This document shows, piece after piece, positions 17,766 through 25,232 of a stretch of 58,036 nucleotides of DNA. The notes under the pieces were generated by a model that was given only the letters and a program-made list of their open reading frames with translations, was not told the origin of the DNA and made no database searches. The stretch is from CAZYVU01 sp964651435 (GTDB lineage: Bacteria; Desulfobacterota; Syntrophorhabdia; Syntrophorhabdales; CAYQXL01). The DNA lies in assembly GCA_964651435.1 (NCBI GenBank), contig CAZYVU010000016.1:1-58036 (forward strand). Direction: 5' to 3'. The number at the start of each line of letters is the position of its first letter. Positions within the stretch are counted from its first letter, which is position 1. Made by a program: the position numbers and the translations under genes.

Positions 17766-19420
17766 CAGAGCATACAGTGGCAGAACGGGCGCCCCACTCG
17801 GTACGGCACCAACCCTCGTGGAAGGCCCTCGAGGCGCACTACAGGAAGATCGAAGGGTTGCATTTGCGTGACCTCTTCGCCGCTGACCCCGCACGGGGTG
17901 AACGCCTGACCGCCGAGGGAGCAGGTATCTATCTCGACTATTCAAAGAATCGTATCACCGGCAAAACCCTGCAGCTCCTCCTGGGGCTTGCAGAGGATTG
18001 CGGTCTGCGGGACCGCATGGAGGCCATGTTTCGGGGGGAAAGGATCAACTCAACGGAGAACCGCCCTGCGCTGCACGTGGCCCTGCGGGCCCCAAAGGGC
18101 GTGTCCATTGTTGTTGACGGCGAGGATGTGGTGCCGAAGGTGCACGCCGTCCTTGACAAAATGGCCGATTTTGCCGACCGTGTGCGGACGGGAGCGTGGA
18201 CGGGCCATTCCGGCAGGCCCGTCAGGAACATCGTCAACATAGGCATCGGAGGGTCCGACCTCGGTCCCGTCATGGCGTACGAGGCGCTCCGGTACTATAG
18301 CATGCGGTCCCTTAGATTCCGGTTTGTCTCCAACATCGACGGTACGGACTTCGCTGAGGCGGTGCGCGACCTCGACCCGTCGGAAACCCTCTTTATTGTG
18401 GCGTCGAAAACATTCACGACGCTGGAGACGATGACGAACGCACAGACCGCACGCCGGTGGCTCATTGAGGGTCTCGGCGAGGAAAAGGCCGTGGCAAAGC
18501 ATTTCGTGGCGGTGTCGACAAACGAGATGGAGGCCACACAGTTCGGTATCGATAGGGATAACATGTTCGGATTCTGGGACTGGGTGGGCGGCCGCTACTC
18601 CATGGACTCCGCCATAGGCCTTTCTACGATGATCGCCATCGGTCCCGACAACTTTCTGGCCTTGCTCCGCGGCTTCCGCGAGATGGACGACCACTTTCGG
18701 GGCGCTCCTTTTGAGCGCAACCTGCCGGTGCTGATGGGCCTCCTCGCGGTCTGGTACAACAATTTTTTCGGCGCCCAAACCCTGGCCGTGCTCCCGTACG
18801 ACCAGTACCTCAGCCGGTTTCCTGCTTACCTGCAGCAACTGGCCATGGAAAGCAACGGCAAGCAGGTAACCCTGGAAGGCGTAGCCGTGGACTACCAAAC
18901 CGGAGCCGTCTACTGGGGAGAGCCGGGCACGAACGGCCAGCACTCCTTCTACCAGCTCCTTCACCAGGGTACAAAACTCATTCCCTGCGACTTCATTCTT
19001 TTCAGCAGGAGCTTAAATCCTCTCGGCCGGCACCACGATATGCTGGCGGCGAATGTGTTCGCCCAGGCCGAGGCGCTTGCCTTCGGCAAGACGGCCGACG
19101 AGGTCCGCTCCGAGGTTATACCGGACCGGCTCGTGCCTCACCGGGTCTTTGAAGGGAACCGCCCCTCCAACATGATCATGGCCGAACGCCTTACCCCCGA
19201 GGCGCTTGGCAGGCTTGTCGCCCTCTATGAACACGCAGTCTTTACGCAAGGGGCGATATGGAACATCGATTCATTCGACCAGTGGGGGGTAGAGCTCGGC
19301 AAGGCGCTGGCCCGTCGCATCGTTCCAGAGTTGGAGGGTCAGGCCGAACCGAGACCGGAGCACGACAGCTCGACAAACAACCTCATACGCCGGTACCGGC
19401 GACAAAAGGAGACCCCATGA
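17762..19420 (+). CDS. pgi: Glucose-6-phosphate isomerase
   Basis: Interconverts glucose 6-phosphate and fructose 6-phosphate in the cytoplasm. The 552-residue length equals that of typical bacterial PGI. Conserved stretches are clear: NIGIGGSDLGPVMAYEAL, VASKTFTTLETM, FGFWDWVGGRYS, MESNGKQV, WGEPGTNGQHSFYQLLHQG with the catalytic histidine, and NIDSFDQWGVELGK. The GTG start overlaps the lipoprotein stop. The stop overlaps the ATG of the DUF2090 gene (ATGA), making a three-gene operon. It would feed the phosphofructokinase, pyruvate kinase and mutase encoded at 54-58 kb. Confidence 0.97.
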   Translation: MTEHTVAERAPHSVRHQPSWKALEAHYRKIEGLHLRDLFAADPARGERLTAEGAGIYLDYSKNRITGKTLQLLLGLAEDCGLRDRMEAMFRGERINSTENRPALHVALRAPKGVSIVVDGEDVVPKVHAVLDKMADFADRVRTGAWTGHSGRPVRNIVNIGIGGSDLGPVMAYEALRYYSMRSLRFRFVSNIDGTDFAEAVRDLDPSETLFIVASKTFTTLETMTNAQTARRWLIEGLGEEKAVAKHFVAVSTNEMEATQFGIDRDNMFGFWDWVGGRYSMDSAIGLSTMIAIGPDNFLALLRGFREMDDHFRGAPFERNLPVLMGLLAVWYNNFFGAQTLAVLPYDQYLSRFPAYLQQLAMESNGKQVTLEGVAVDYQTGAVYWGEPGTNGQHSFYQLLHQGTKLIPCDFILFSRSLNPLGRHHDMLAANVFAQAEALAFGKTADEVRSEVIPDRLVPHRVFEGNRPSNMIMAERLTPEALGRLVALYEHAVFTQGAIWNIDSFDQWGVELGKALARRIVPELEGQAEPRPEHDSSTNNLIRRYRRQKETP

Positions 19421-20337
19421 CAGCGATCGGCTTCAACAAACCGTTGTACATACTGCCCTTCGATCATCGCGGTTCGTTCCAGGAAAAGCTCTTTGGCTGG
19501 AAAGGCGCGCTGACGCCTGAACAGACGGCCCAAATCGCCGCCGCCAAGGAGGTCGTCTACGATGGCTTCAAGAAGGCCGTGGCCGCCGGTGTGCCGCAGG
19601 AGAATGCCGGCATTCTCGTGGACGAACAGTTCGGCACCGCCATTCTCAGAGACGCTGCGGCTCGGGGCTACTCGACTTCCTGTCCGGCCGAAAAAAGCGG
19701 TCAGGACGAGTTTGACTTCGAGTACGGCGAGGCATTCGGCGAACACATCGAGCGGTTCAACCCCACCTTCTGCAAGGTGCTCGTGCGCTGCAACCCGGAG
19801 GGCGATGAGGCCCTGAACAACCGGCAGGCAGGACGCCTGAGACTTCTGTCGGATTATTTGCACTCTCGCGGCAGGAGCATGCTCATGTTTGAACTCCTGG
19901 TGCCACCGACGGCCGCACAGCTCAACAGGCTGAACGGGGACAGGAAGGCCTACGACCTCGGGATGAGACCCGGCCTCATGGTCAGGGCCATAGAGCAGTT
20001 CCAGGAAGGAGGCGTAGAGCCAGACGTGTGGAAGATCGAGGGGATCGACGGGCACAAAGACTGCGAGAAAGTCGTGGCCGCGGCGCAGAGAGGCGGACGG
20101 GATACGGTGGGATGCATCATTTTGGGGCGGGGGGAAGACGATGCCAAGGTGCGCCAGTGGCTCGCAACTGCCGCTGCCGTACCCGGATTCATCGGCTTCG
20201 CCGTTGGCCGAACGACCTTTTGGGACCCCCTCGTCCAGTGGCTCGGGAAAAAGATCAGCAGGGAGGAAGCCGTCGCCCGGATTGCTGGAATCTACACCGA
20301 ATGGGTGGAGCTCTTCGAGAAGGCCCGTCCCCAGTGA
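19417..20337 (+). CDS. DUF2090 aldolase-like protein
   Basis: Stand-alone 306-residue member of the DUF2090 group, the TIM-barrel domain found as the C-terminal part of some IolC proteins and linked to 2-deoxy-5-keto-gluconate 6-phosphate aldolase activity. Visible features are LYILPFDHRGSFQEKLFG at the N-terminus, ILVDEQFGT, VLVRCNPEGD, FELLVPPT, WKIEGID, ILGRG and a closing GFAVGRTTFWDPL. The glycine-rich phosphate site and late GRTTFW are typical of class I-like barrels. No other inositol gene is present, so the substrate may be a glycolytic or sugar-phosphate metabolite; that is inference from its overlap with pgi. The start is supported by aaaggag. Confidence 0.75.
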   Translation: MTAIGFNKPLYILPFDHRGSFQEKLFGWKGALTPEQTAQIAAAKEVVYDGFKKAVAAGVPQENAGILVDEQFGTAILRDAAARGYSTSCPAEKSGQDEFDFEYGEAFGEHIERFNPTFCKVLVRCNPEGDEALNNRQAGRLRLLSDYLHSRGRSMLMFELLVPPTAAQLNRLNGDRKAYDLGMRPGLMVRAIEQFQEGGVEPDVWKIEGIDGHKDCEKVVAAAQRGGRDTVGCIILGRGEDDAKVRQWLATAAAVPGFIGFAVGRTTFWDPLVQWLGKKISREEAVARIAGIYTEWVELFEKARPQ

Positions 20338-20479
20338 CGCGGGAAGATGGGAAGGCGAGTGCTTGGGTAAGTTAGTACGTCGGCGAACAGGCGTAGGGGT
20401 GGAGCAGTGTGCTGAGGAATCGATGGGGCGCAAGATTACAGCGCGCGCAATACAAACAAAACGTTAAGGAGGGACTATC

Positions 20480-20917
20480 ATGAAGAGTCTATGGATTGTA
20501 GCGGTATTGGTGGTTGCCCTTGTTGTGCCGGGCATGGTTTCTGCGCAAGCCAACCCAAAAGTCGATGCAACTATTGAGCTTACCAAGGGTCAGGTGGCCG
20601 TCGGCATAGGCTGGAGTTGGGGCAGCGGTACGCTTACATACAAGGGAAAGAAGTACCCCGTAAAGGTTGAAGGCCTCTCCGTCGTCGATATCGGCGTTAC
20701 CAAGGCAAAGGCATCAGGCAAGGTCTACTACCTCGACAAGATCGAGAATTTCAACGGCGTCTATGAAACGGTGGCAGCAGAAGGCACCATAGGTGTCGGG
20801 GTGGGAGTGACCAGGCTGAGGAATAAGACCGGCGTCATGATCGATCTCGTAACGAAGACCAAGGGCGTAAATTTCAAACTTGCCCCCGAGGGGGTAAAGC
20901 TGGAGCTGAAAAAGTAA
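20480..20917 (+). CDS. Small secreted protein of unknown function
   Basis: A 145-residue exported protein with a signal peptide ending VSAQA. The mature part is glycine- and beta-rich: GIGWSWGSGTLTYKGKKYPV, then DIGVTKAKASGKVYYL, GTIGVGVGVTRLRNKTGV and a Lys-rich end. Similar proteins, usually annotated as hypothetical, have this GxGWSWGSGTL opening and resemble the SYLF/EipA type of periplasmic lipid-associated domain. That link is recollection, not proof. It has a very strong ribosome-binding site (taaggaggg), suggesting high expression, and is followed by a strong hairpin. It stands alone, 142 bases after the DUF2090 gene. Confidence 0.75.
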   Translation: MKSLWIVAVLVVALVVPGMVSAQANPKVDATIELTKGQVAVGIGWSWGSGTLTYKGKKYPVKVEGLSVVDIGVTKAKASGKVYYLDKIENFNGVYETVAAEGTIGVGVGVTRLRNKTGVMIDLVTKTKGVNFKLAPEGVKLELKK

Positions 20918-20929
20918 CGAGAAAGAAAG

Positions 20930-20957
20930 GCGCGGGGGCTTTCCGAGTCCCCCGCGC
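20930..20957. terminator. Hairpin between convergent genes
   Basis: GCGCGGGGG (20930-20938) pairs with CCCCCGCGC (20949-20957) around a 10-base loop. There is only a distant T-run on the plus side (atcatcgagtcatttt), so it may serve both strands or stabilise mRNA ends. Confidence 0.55.
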
Positions 20958-20967
20958 GATCATCGAG

Positions 20968-21477
20968 TCATTTTACCGTGTAGCCCTTCCCCTCCATACA
21001 AGCGGAAAAACCCTTCCTGAATGTGTTCATTTGATCGGCTGACGCTTGCTTCTGCTGGGTGGCCTGGGCCTTTCTCGCCTGCTGTTTGCCCCTCACAGCG
21101 CCGGCGGCGGCTCCGACGGCCGCGCCCTTTCCGGCATCGTCGTTTGCAACCTCGCCCACCACGGCTCCCCTTGCAGCCCCTCTTGCCGCACCCTTCACCC
21201 TGGAACCATCAGGCCCCGCTGCCTGAGGGGGCGGAGACGGCGGGGCGGACGGGTCTATTCCCGTCTTGTCCTTGGACCAATGGTAGCACGCCTGCTCGTC
21301 CTGTCTTTGTTGGTCCGGAGTCTGGTTCTTGGCAGGAAACGCTACGACACCGAGGGACGATGCAATGGACTGCGGGCCACCCGCCTGGGTCTTTTGCTGG
21401 GCCTGAACGGAAGGCACAGCCGGAAAAATCAAGATGATAACTGTCATAACTGTCACTACCTGCAGCATTTTTTGCAT
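20968..21477 (-). CDS. Glycine-zipper secreted protein
   Basis: A 169-residue exported protein. After a signal peptide ending SVQAQQ comes a variable Gln/Pro-rich part, then AARGAARGAVVGEVANDD and GKGAAVGAAAGAVRGK. These small-residue repeats are typical of YMGG-like or Rcs-type glycine-zipper domains that insert in or associate with the envelope. The C-terminus (FRKGFSACMEGKGYTVK) has a cysteine, as does QACYHW, so a disulfide is possible. The start is backed by gaggagga. Function unknown; glycine-zipper proteins are often envelope stress or surface proteins. It has its own promoter-like sequence upstream. Confidence 0.72.
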   Translation of the reverse strand: MQKMLQVVTVMTVIILIFPAVPSVQAQQKTQAGGPQSIASSLGVVAFPAKNQTPDQQRQDEQACYHWSKDKTGIDPSAPPSPPPQAAGPDGSRVKGAARGAARGAVVGEVANDDAGKGAAVGAAAGAVRGKQQARKAQATQQKQASADQMNTFRKGFSACMEGKGYTVK

Positions 21478-21536
21478 CCTTGTCCTCCTCGTAATGGGTT
21501 CATCGGCAGTGCCCCACAGTGCACAATCCCTTTCGT

Positions 21537-21566
21537 ATCATATACCGCCTTACGGTAGCCGTGCAA
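21537..21566 (-). promoter_or_regulatory. Candidate promoter for the glycine-zipper gene
   Basis: Minus strand TTGCAC (21561-21566), an 18-base spacer and TATGAT (21537-21542), about 60 bases before the ATG at 21477. Confidence 0.5.
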
Positions 21567-21746
21567 TGAGGAAAATTACCCCTGCTTACGAAAAACTGGG
21601 GGCCATCCTGGGATTGCCTTGTCGGCGACAGTGGGTCCCAGGCCCTGCAAGAAGCGCTGGAAACAGACCCTGCCAAAATGGTACGATGTCTGCGCATTAC
21701 CAGGGAGTGCTTTGGTAGCGCAAGACAATCTATAAGGAGGGCTTAC

Positions 21747-22331
21747 ATGAAAAGGGTGTTTCTGGTAGTACTGGCGATGGCAGTGTTCTTTGGCATGGTC
21801 CAGACGGGTTTCGCGGCGGGCGAAAAAGAGAAGGCGGCGGGCGAGAAGCCGGGCGGCATCGCCGTCGAAGCGATTACGGCTACGCGAACGGTCACGGCTG
21901 TTGACGTAGCGAAGCGCATGGTAACACTGCAGTCCGGTGACGGAACCTCGAAGACCTATAAACTCGGGCCTGAGGTAAAGAATTTCGATCAGATCAAAGT
22001 GGGTGACATAGTCACAACGACCTACGCCGAATCGGTGGCCATTGCCGTCAGGAAGTCCGATGAAAAGCCGGCCGCCGAAGAAACACGGACGGTCCAGGTG
22101 GCCCCGAAGGGTGCCAAGCCGGGCGTCATCATGACGGACACTGTGGAAATCACCGCCAAGGTCGAGGCTATCGACTACAAGGAGAGGACTGTTACTCTTA
22201 AAGGGCCTGAAGGTAACTCCAGAACCTTTTCCGTTGATGATAGCGTCAAGAAGTTTGAGAACGTCAAGGTCGGTGATGAGCTGATCATCAGAGTTACGGA
22301 AGCCCTGGCGATTAAGGTGGAAAAACCATAA
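21747..22331 (+). CDS. Secreted protein with a duplicated domain
   Basis: A 194-residue exported protein with a signal peptide ending GFAAG. The mature protein consists of two copies of one small beta-rich unit of about 60 residues. Copy one has AVDVAKRMVTLQSGDG, then KNFDQIKVGDIVTT, YAESVAIAVRK. Copy two has AIDYKERTVTLKGPEG, KKFENVKVGDELII, VTEALAIKVEK. A charged linker separates them. The pattern fits a small beta-barrel repeat seen in periplasmic hypothetical proteins; I cannot name a function. An excellent ribosome-binding site (aaggaggg) precedes ATG 21747. A longer in-frame start at 21678 is unlikely because it precedes the signal peptide. Confidence 0.75.
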   Translation: MKRVFLVVLAMAVFFGMVQTGFAAGEKEKAAGEKPGGIAVEAITATRTVTAVDVAKRMVTLQSGDGTSKTYKLGPEVKNFDQIKVGDIVTTTYAESVAIAVRKSDEKPAAEETRTVQVAPKGAKPGVIMTDTVEITAKVEAIDYKERTVTLKGPEGNSRTFSVDDSVKKFENVKVGDELIIRVTEALAIKVEKP

Positions 22332-22360
22332 CGACGCGGTAAAATCAGGAATCAGCAATC

Positions 22361-22408
22361 GGTGACCGGTCCCGTCAGAATCTTTCGGATCTGTTGTGGC
22401 CGGTCACC
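22361..22408. terminator. Inverted repeat, possible terminator
   Basis: GGTGACCGG (22361-22369) pairs with CCGGTCACC (22400-22408) around a 30-base loop, followed by only three T bases. It lies between the duplicated-domain gene and the membrane-protein gene and could end the former or regulate the latter. Confidence 0.4.
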
Positions 22409-22455
22409 TTTGCCATAGGCACGAAAATGCCGCAGGAGCGGAAGGAGGTGGTCCA

Positions 22456-22959
22456 TTGCAGAAGGCGCTCCGGCTCATCAAACACGAGCTTCACGAAATT
22501 ATCCCGCCCACGGTTTTCTTCTTCATTGCCTTCCTGCTCATTCTCGTGACCAAAAAACTGGTCCTTGAAGACTACGGCATTGAGGCTTCGGCCGTTGCAG
22601 CAGCGGTTATGGGGGCTTTGATCGTCGGCAAGGTGGTCCTGATCGTTGATCACTTTCCTTTTGTGAACAAATTCCCTGGAAAACCCCTGATCTACAATGT
22701 AACCTGGAAAACGGTGCTCTATTTGATTGCCGCGTTTCTGGTCCGATACCTGGAACACCTTATCGAGTTTGCACGGAAGTACGGCAGTGCGATCGAAGGG
22801 AACCGTCACCTTTTGGCCGAAGTTATCTGGTCAAACTTTTTTCTCATCCAGGTGTGGCTCTCGGTGCTTTTGCTGGTCTTCTGCGGGTTTCGGGAGCTGG
22901 TTCGGGCCATAGGCCGGGAAAAGGTCATCAGGATGTTCTTCGGCGAACCCAAACAATGA
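22456..22959 (+). CDS. Integral membrane protein of unknown function, TTG start
   Basis: A 167-residue protein with four likely membrane helices: IIPPTVFFFIAFLLILV, AVAAAVMGALIVGKVVLIV, TWKTVLYLIAAFLV and FFLIQVWLSVLLLVFCGF. It ends in a basic, amphipathic tail (AIGREKVIRMFFGEPK). I start it at the TTG at 22456 because AAGGAGGTG (22442-22450) sits at ideal distance; the upstream in-frame codons would encode an odd His/Cys-rich stretch inside the inverted repeat. Proteins of this look are annotated only as hypothetical membrane proteins. No operon partner; the next gene is convergent. Confidence 0.75.
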   Translation: MQKALRLIKHELHEIIPPTVFFFIAFLLILVTKKLVLEDYGIEASAVAAAVMGALIVGKVVLIVDHFPFVNKFPGKPLIYNVTWKTVLYLIAAFLVRYLEHLIEFARKYGSAIEGNRHLLAEVIWSNFFLIQVWLSVLLLVFCGFRELVRAIGREKVIRMFFGEPKQ

Positions 22960-23108
22960 GGCCGCCCGGGCCAAGGCGCTTTCTCTTTTATCGGCTACGG
23001 GAAGCCTAACAAAAGAATGTTTGATGGGATACCCGGCATTTGGGCAAACCGCACATTGCACACACGTTAAGGACCCCGTCCGTTTTTCCTGTCCGCCCGG
23101 CATGCCCT

Positions 23109-23900
23109 TCAGGTGAGAAATTCCCTGGACGTGCAGAACCGCATGCCCAACTCCCTCATTTCAGCGAGGAACCTGTCGCCGACGTGCTCGAAGCCGGGAA
23201 CGCTCGACGAGCAGTCGGTAATAATGTGCATTTTAGTAACGTATTTCGCCGAGAAATTGGCGATAATATCACGGCCCGTGTTGGCGACGCAGTGGCTCAG
23301 CGCCTCGCCCGTAAGGCCGATCACATCGTAGGACCGGAGGTCGTTGAGTAGGTCAAGATTAATCTGTGTTGTAGGGTCGGCAGGGTCCGGCACATCGGCC
23401 TGCACCACTGAGTAGTGTTCCGTATAGATGTTGGGGCCCTTTGCCACCCAGTGAACGACGGCCGGTCCGTCCTCCCAGCGAAGAAGGGCGTCGCGCACGG
23501 GATCGGCAACCGTATGGCCCCAGGTCCCAATGAGGCAGTGTTCGGGCCATATGCACAACTGGTAACGCCCGTTACGGTCCAGTTGTTCCGTGTAGGCCAG
23601 GGCTCGGTCATGCAGTGCCGCGTCGAAGGGCCTCCACTTGCCGCTCCGCACGTCCTCTGCCGTGATGATGGTAAACGGCCGGGGCCTGTTGCCGCCGGCA
23701 TCGGCCCAGAAAATTGGATGGGCCACGTGCAGCCGATGATGGCTGTCGAGCGTAACCTTAATGCCATCGATCTTTCTTCCTAACCGGTCGATCATCGTGG
23801 CCAGCCGGACCGCATCTTCCTCGGCGCCGGGCACGAAGAGCGACCCGCCGGGGTCACAAAAATCCTTCTGCGGATCCACAATAAGCAGGCAGGCCTTCAT
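23109..23900 (-). CDS. Nicotinamidase-like cysteine hydrolase
   Basis: Isochorismatase-fold hydrolase, probably a nicotinamidase (nicotinamide to nicotinate). The N-terminus CLLIVDPQKDFCDPGGSLFV holds the catalytic aspartate; TLDSHHRLHVAHP supplies the metal-site Asp and His residues; WPEHCLIGTWG matches the PncA WPxHC element; and GEALSHCVANT carries the nucleophilic cysteine. At 263 residues it is longer than most PncA proteins (about 200), with extra sequence around residues 130-170. It would join nadE and cinA/pncC in NAD recycling. It overlaps the end of the VOC gene by four bases (ATGA) and has its own ggaggtg site, so the two are co-transcribed. Confidence 0.8.
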   Translation of the reverse strand: MKACLLIVDPQKDFCDPGGSLFVPGAEEDAVRLATMIDRLGRKIDGIKVTLDSHHRLHVAHPIFWADAGGNRPRPFTIITAEDVRSGKWRPFDAALHDRALAYTEQLDRNGRYQLCIWPEHCLIGTWGHTVADPVRDALLRWEDGPAVVHWVAKGPNIYTEHYSVVQADVPDPADPTTQINLDLLNDLRSYDVIGLTGEALSHCVANTGRDIIANFSAKYVTKMHIITDCSSSVPGFEHVGDRFLAEMRELGMRFCTSREFLT

Positions 23901-24346
23901 TGCCCATCACCTCCTGCTATTGGTCCATCCTTGGCGCAATCGATGAGTTCGAGCAGTACATTGTTGACCTTTTTCGGATGGATGAAGGCAAATTCCGAGT
24001 CCCGGAACGGCCTGATCACCCCTGTTTCCGGGGAGGGAACGAAAGGATAGTCCAGTGACTGCAGCTCTTCGACAGCCTTTCTTGTATTGTCGACCTTCAA
24101 GCTGAGCACCATAACGCCCTCACCGTGCCTCTCGATCCATTGGGCGACGGGTCCCCCGGCTGTTGTCGATTCCATGAGTTCGAATGCGGTCCCGCCCAGC
24201 CAGTATCGTGCCACACGAATCTTTTCACCCTCATCGCTGTAGACATCGTCGGGCTCCGCCTTGCCGAGAATGGGCTCCCAGGCCTTTCTGGCCCCATCCA
24301 AGCTCCTCACCGCAACAGATATGTGGTCTATCTTCCCTGTTTTCAT
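23897..24346 (-). CDS. VOC family protein, methylmalonyl-CoA epimerase-like
   Basis: A 149-residue glyoxalase-fold protein. The N-terminal KIDHISVAVRSLDGA and the late FIHPKKVNNVLLELID match methylmalonyl-CoA epimerase, including the first histidine and last glutamate of the metal site. However, HGEGVMVLSLKV replaces the family GEGLHHIAL, so the third-position metal histidine is absent. It may therefore have a different reaction or metal geometry, and I do not assign the epimerase name. No mutase genes are in the window. It is transcribed with the nicotinamidase-like gene downstream. Confidence 0.7.
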   Translation of the reverse strand: MKTGKIDHISVAVRSLDGARKAWEPILGKAEPDDVYSDEGEKIRVARYWLGGTAFELMESTTAGGPVAQWIERHGEGVMVLSLKVDNTRKAVEELQSLDYPFVPSPETGVIRPFRDSEFAFIHPKKVNNVLLELIDCAKDGPIAGGDGQ

Positions 24347-24428
24347 CGCACGCCCCCTCGAAGCACCGTGGGCACCCGTAAAAGGGCCCGGGCAAAACAG
24401 GCTTCCGCTGCGAGCCCGTTCCGCTGAT

Positions 24429-25037
24429 TCAGGTGCTGAGAACCACCTGCCTGCCCAGCTCGAAAGCCTCTTTCATGACCGCCCCGTTCGATTCGATCTC
24501 CCCGGCACCTGCGGCACTGCCGTACACCATGCCCACAATGGGAGACCCGATGTAGCGGAACATATCCTGGAAGGTCCTCAGGGCGTTCACCCCTCCGGAA
24601 GAGAAAGGATCCTTGTCGCCGTAAGTAAGTACGACGCCTATCTTTTTCCCCGCAAGATCAGACTCGGTCACGTAGTTCGGCCCGTCCGGTCCCTGCACCT
24701 CTTTGGTCATTCCCAAGGCATAACACCGGTCAATAAAGAGTTTGGTCTGTGCCGTCACGGTGAACCAATAGACCGGCGTGGCGTAGACTACCGCATCGGC
24801 TTTCCGCAGCCTGGGATAGAGGGCCCTCATGTCGTCGTCGATGATGCAATCCGTTTTCAGCGATCCCTGGCAGGCATCGCAGGCAGAGCAAGGACGAAGA
24901 TTCATCCCGTGAATAAATACGGTCTCTGCCCTGCCTCCGGCTGCCTTGACGCCCTTTGCCACCTCCTTCGCAAGGGTAGCGCTGTTTCCTTTCTTTCTGG
25001 GGCTGCCTAGGACGATAAGCACGTATGGTTTCGTCAT
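24429..25037 (-). CDS. NADPH-dependent FMN reductase / iron-sulfur flavoprotein
   Basis: Flavodoxin-like oxidoreductase of 202 residues. VLIVLGSPRKKGNSATLA is the flavin phosphate loop; LRPCSACDACQGSLKTDC is a cysteine cluster like that of iron-sulfur flavoproteins that bind [4Fe-4S]; and ATPVYWFTVTAQTKLFIDR is the isoalloxazine-binding segment. Substrate unknown; such proteins reduce quinones, metals or serve as electron carriers in anaerobes. ATG 25037 is preceded by gaaggagga; an upstream in-frame start at 25061 lacks one. It resembles the central domain of the fusion protein at 1211-3037. Confidence 0.82.
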   Translation of the reverse strand: MTKPYVLIVLGSPRKKGNSATLAKEVAKGVKAAGGRAETVFIHGMNLRPCSACDACQGSLKTDCIIDDDMRALYPRLRKADAVVYATPVYWFTVTAQTKLFIDRCYALGMTKEVQGPDGPNYVTESDLAGKKIGVVLTYGDKDPFSSGGVNALRTFQDMFRYIGSPIVGMVYGSAAGAGEIESNGAVMKEAFELGRQVVLST

Positions 25038-25150
25038 CGCTTCCTCCTTCCTCACGTACAATCATACCTCGCCGGGACCGCCTGCGCAAGATGGTGTACC
25101 GGCCCTCGAAATCCCGTCCGTTAGAAACTGTCTCGGAAGGCAAAATTGGG

Positions 25151-25179
25151 TTTCAAATCGGCCGCCGGTCTGATATATT
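25151..25179 (+). promoter_or_regulatory. Candidate extended -10 promoter for the flavoprotein gene
   Basis: TTTCAA (25151-25156), a 17-base spacer and TATATT (25174-25179) preceded by TGA. The weak -35 is offset by the extended -10. Leader length is about 47 bases to ATG 25233. Confidence 0.5.
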
Positions 25180-25232
25180 CGCTTCAACGGGATGGTTCCG
25201 TAACGCAGCGTAATGAAAAAGGGGTGACGACG

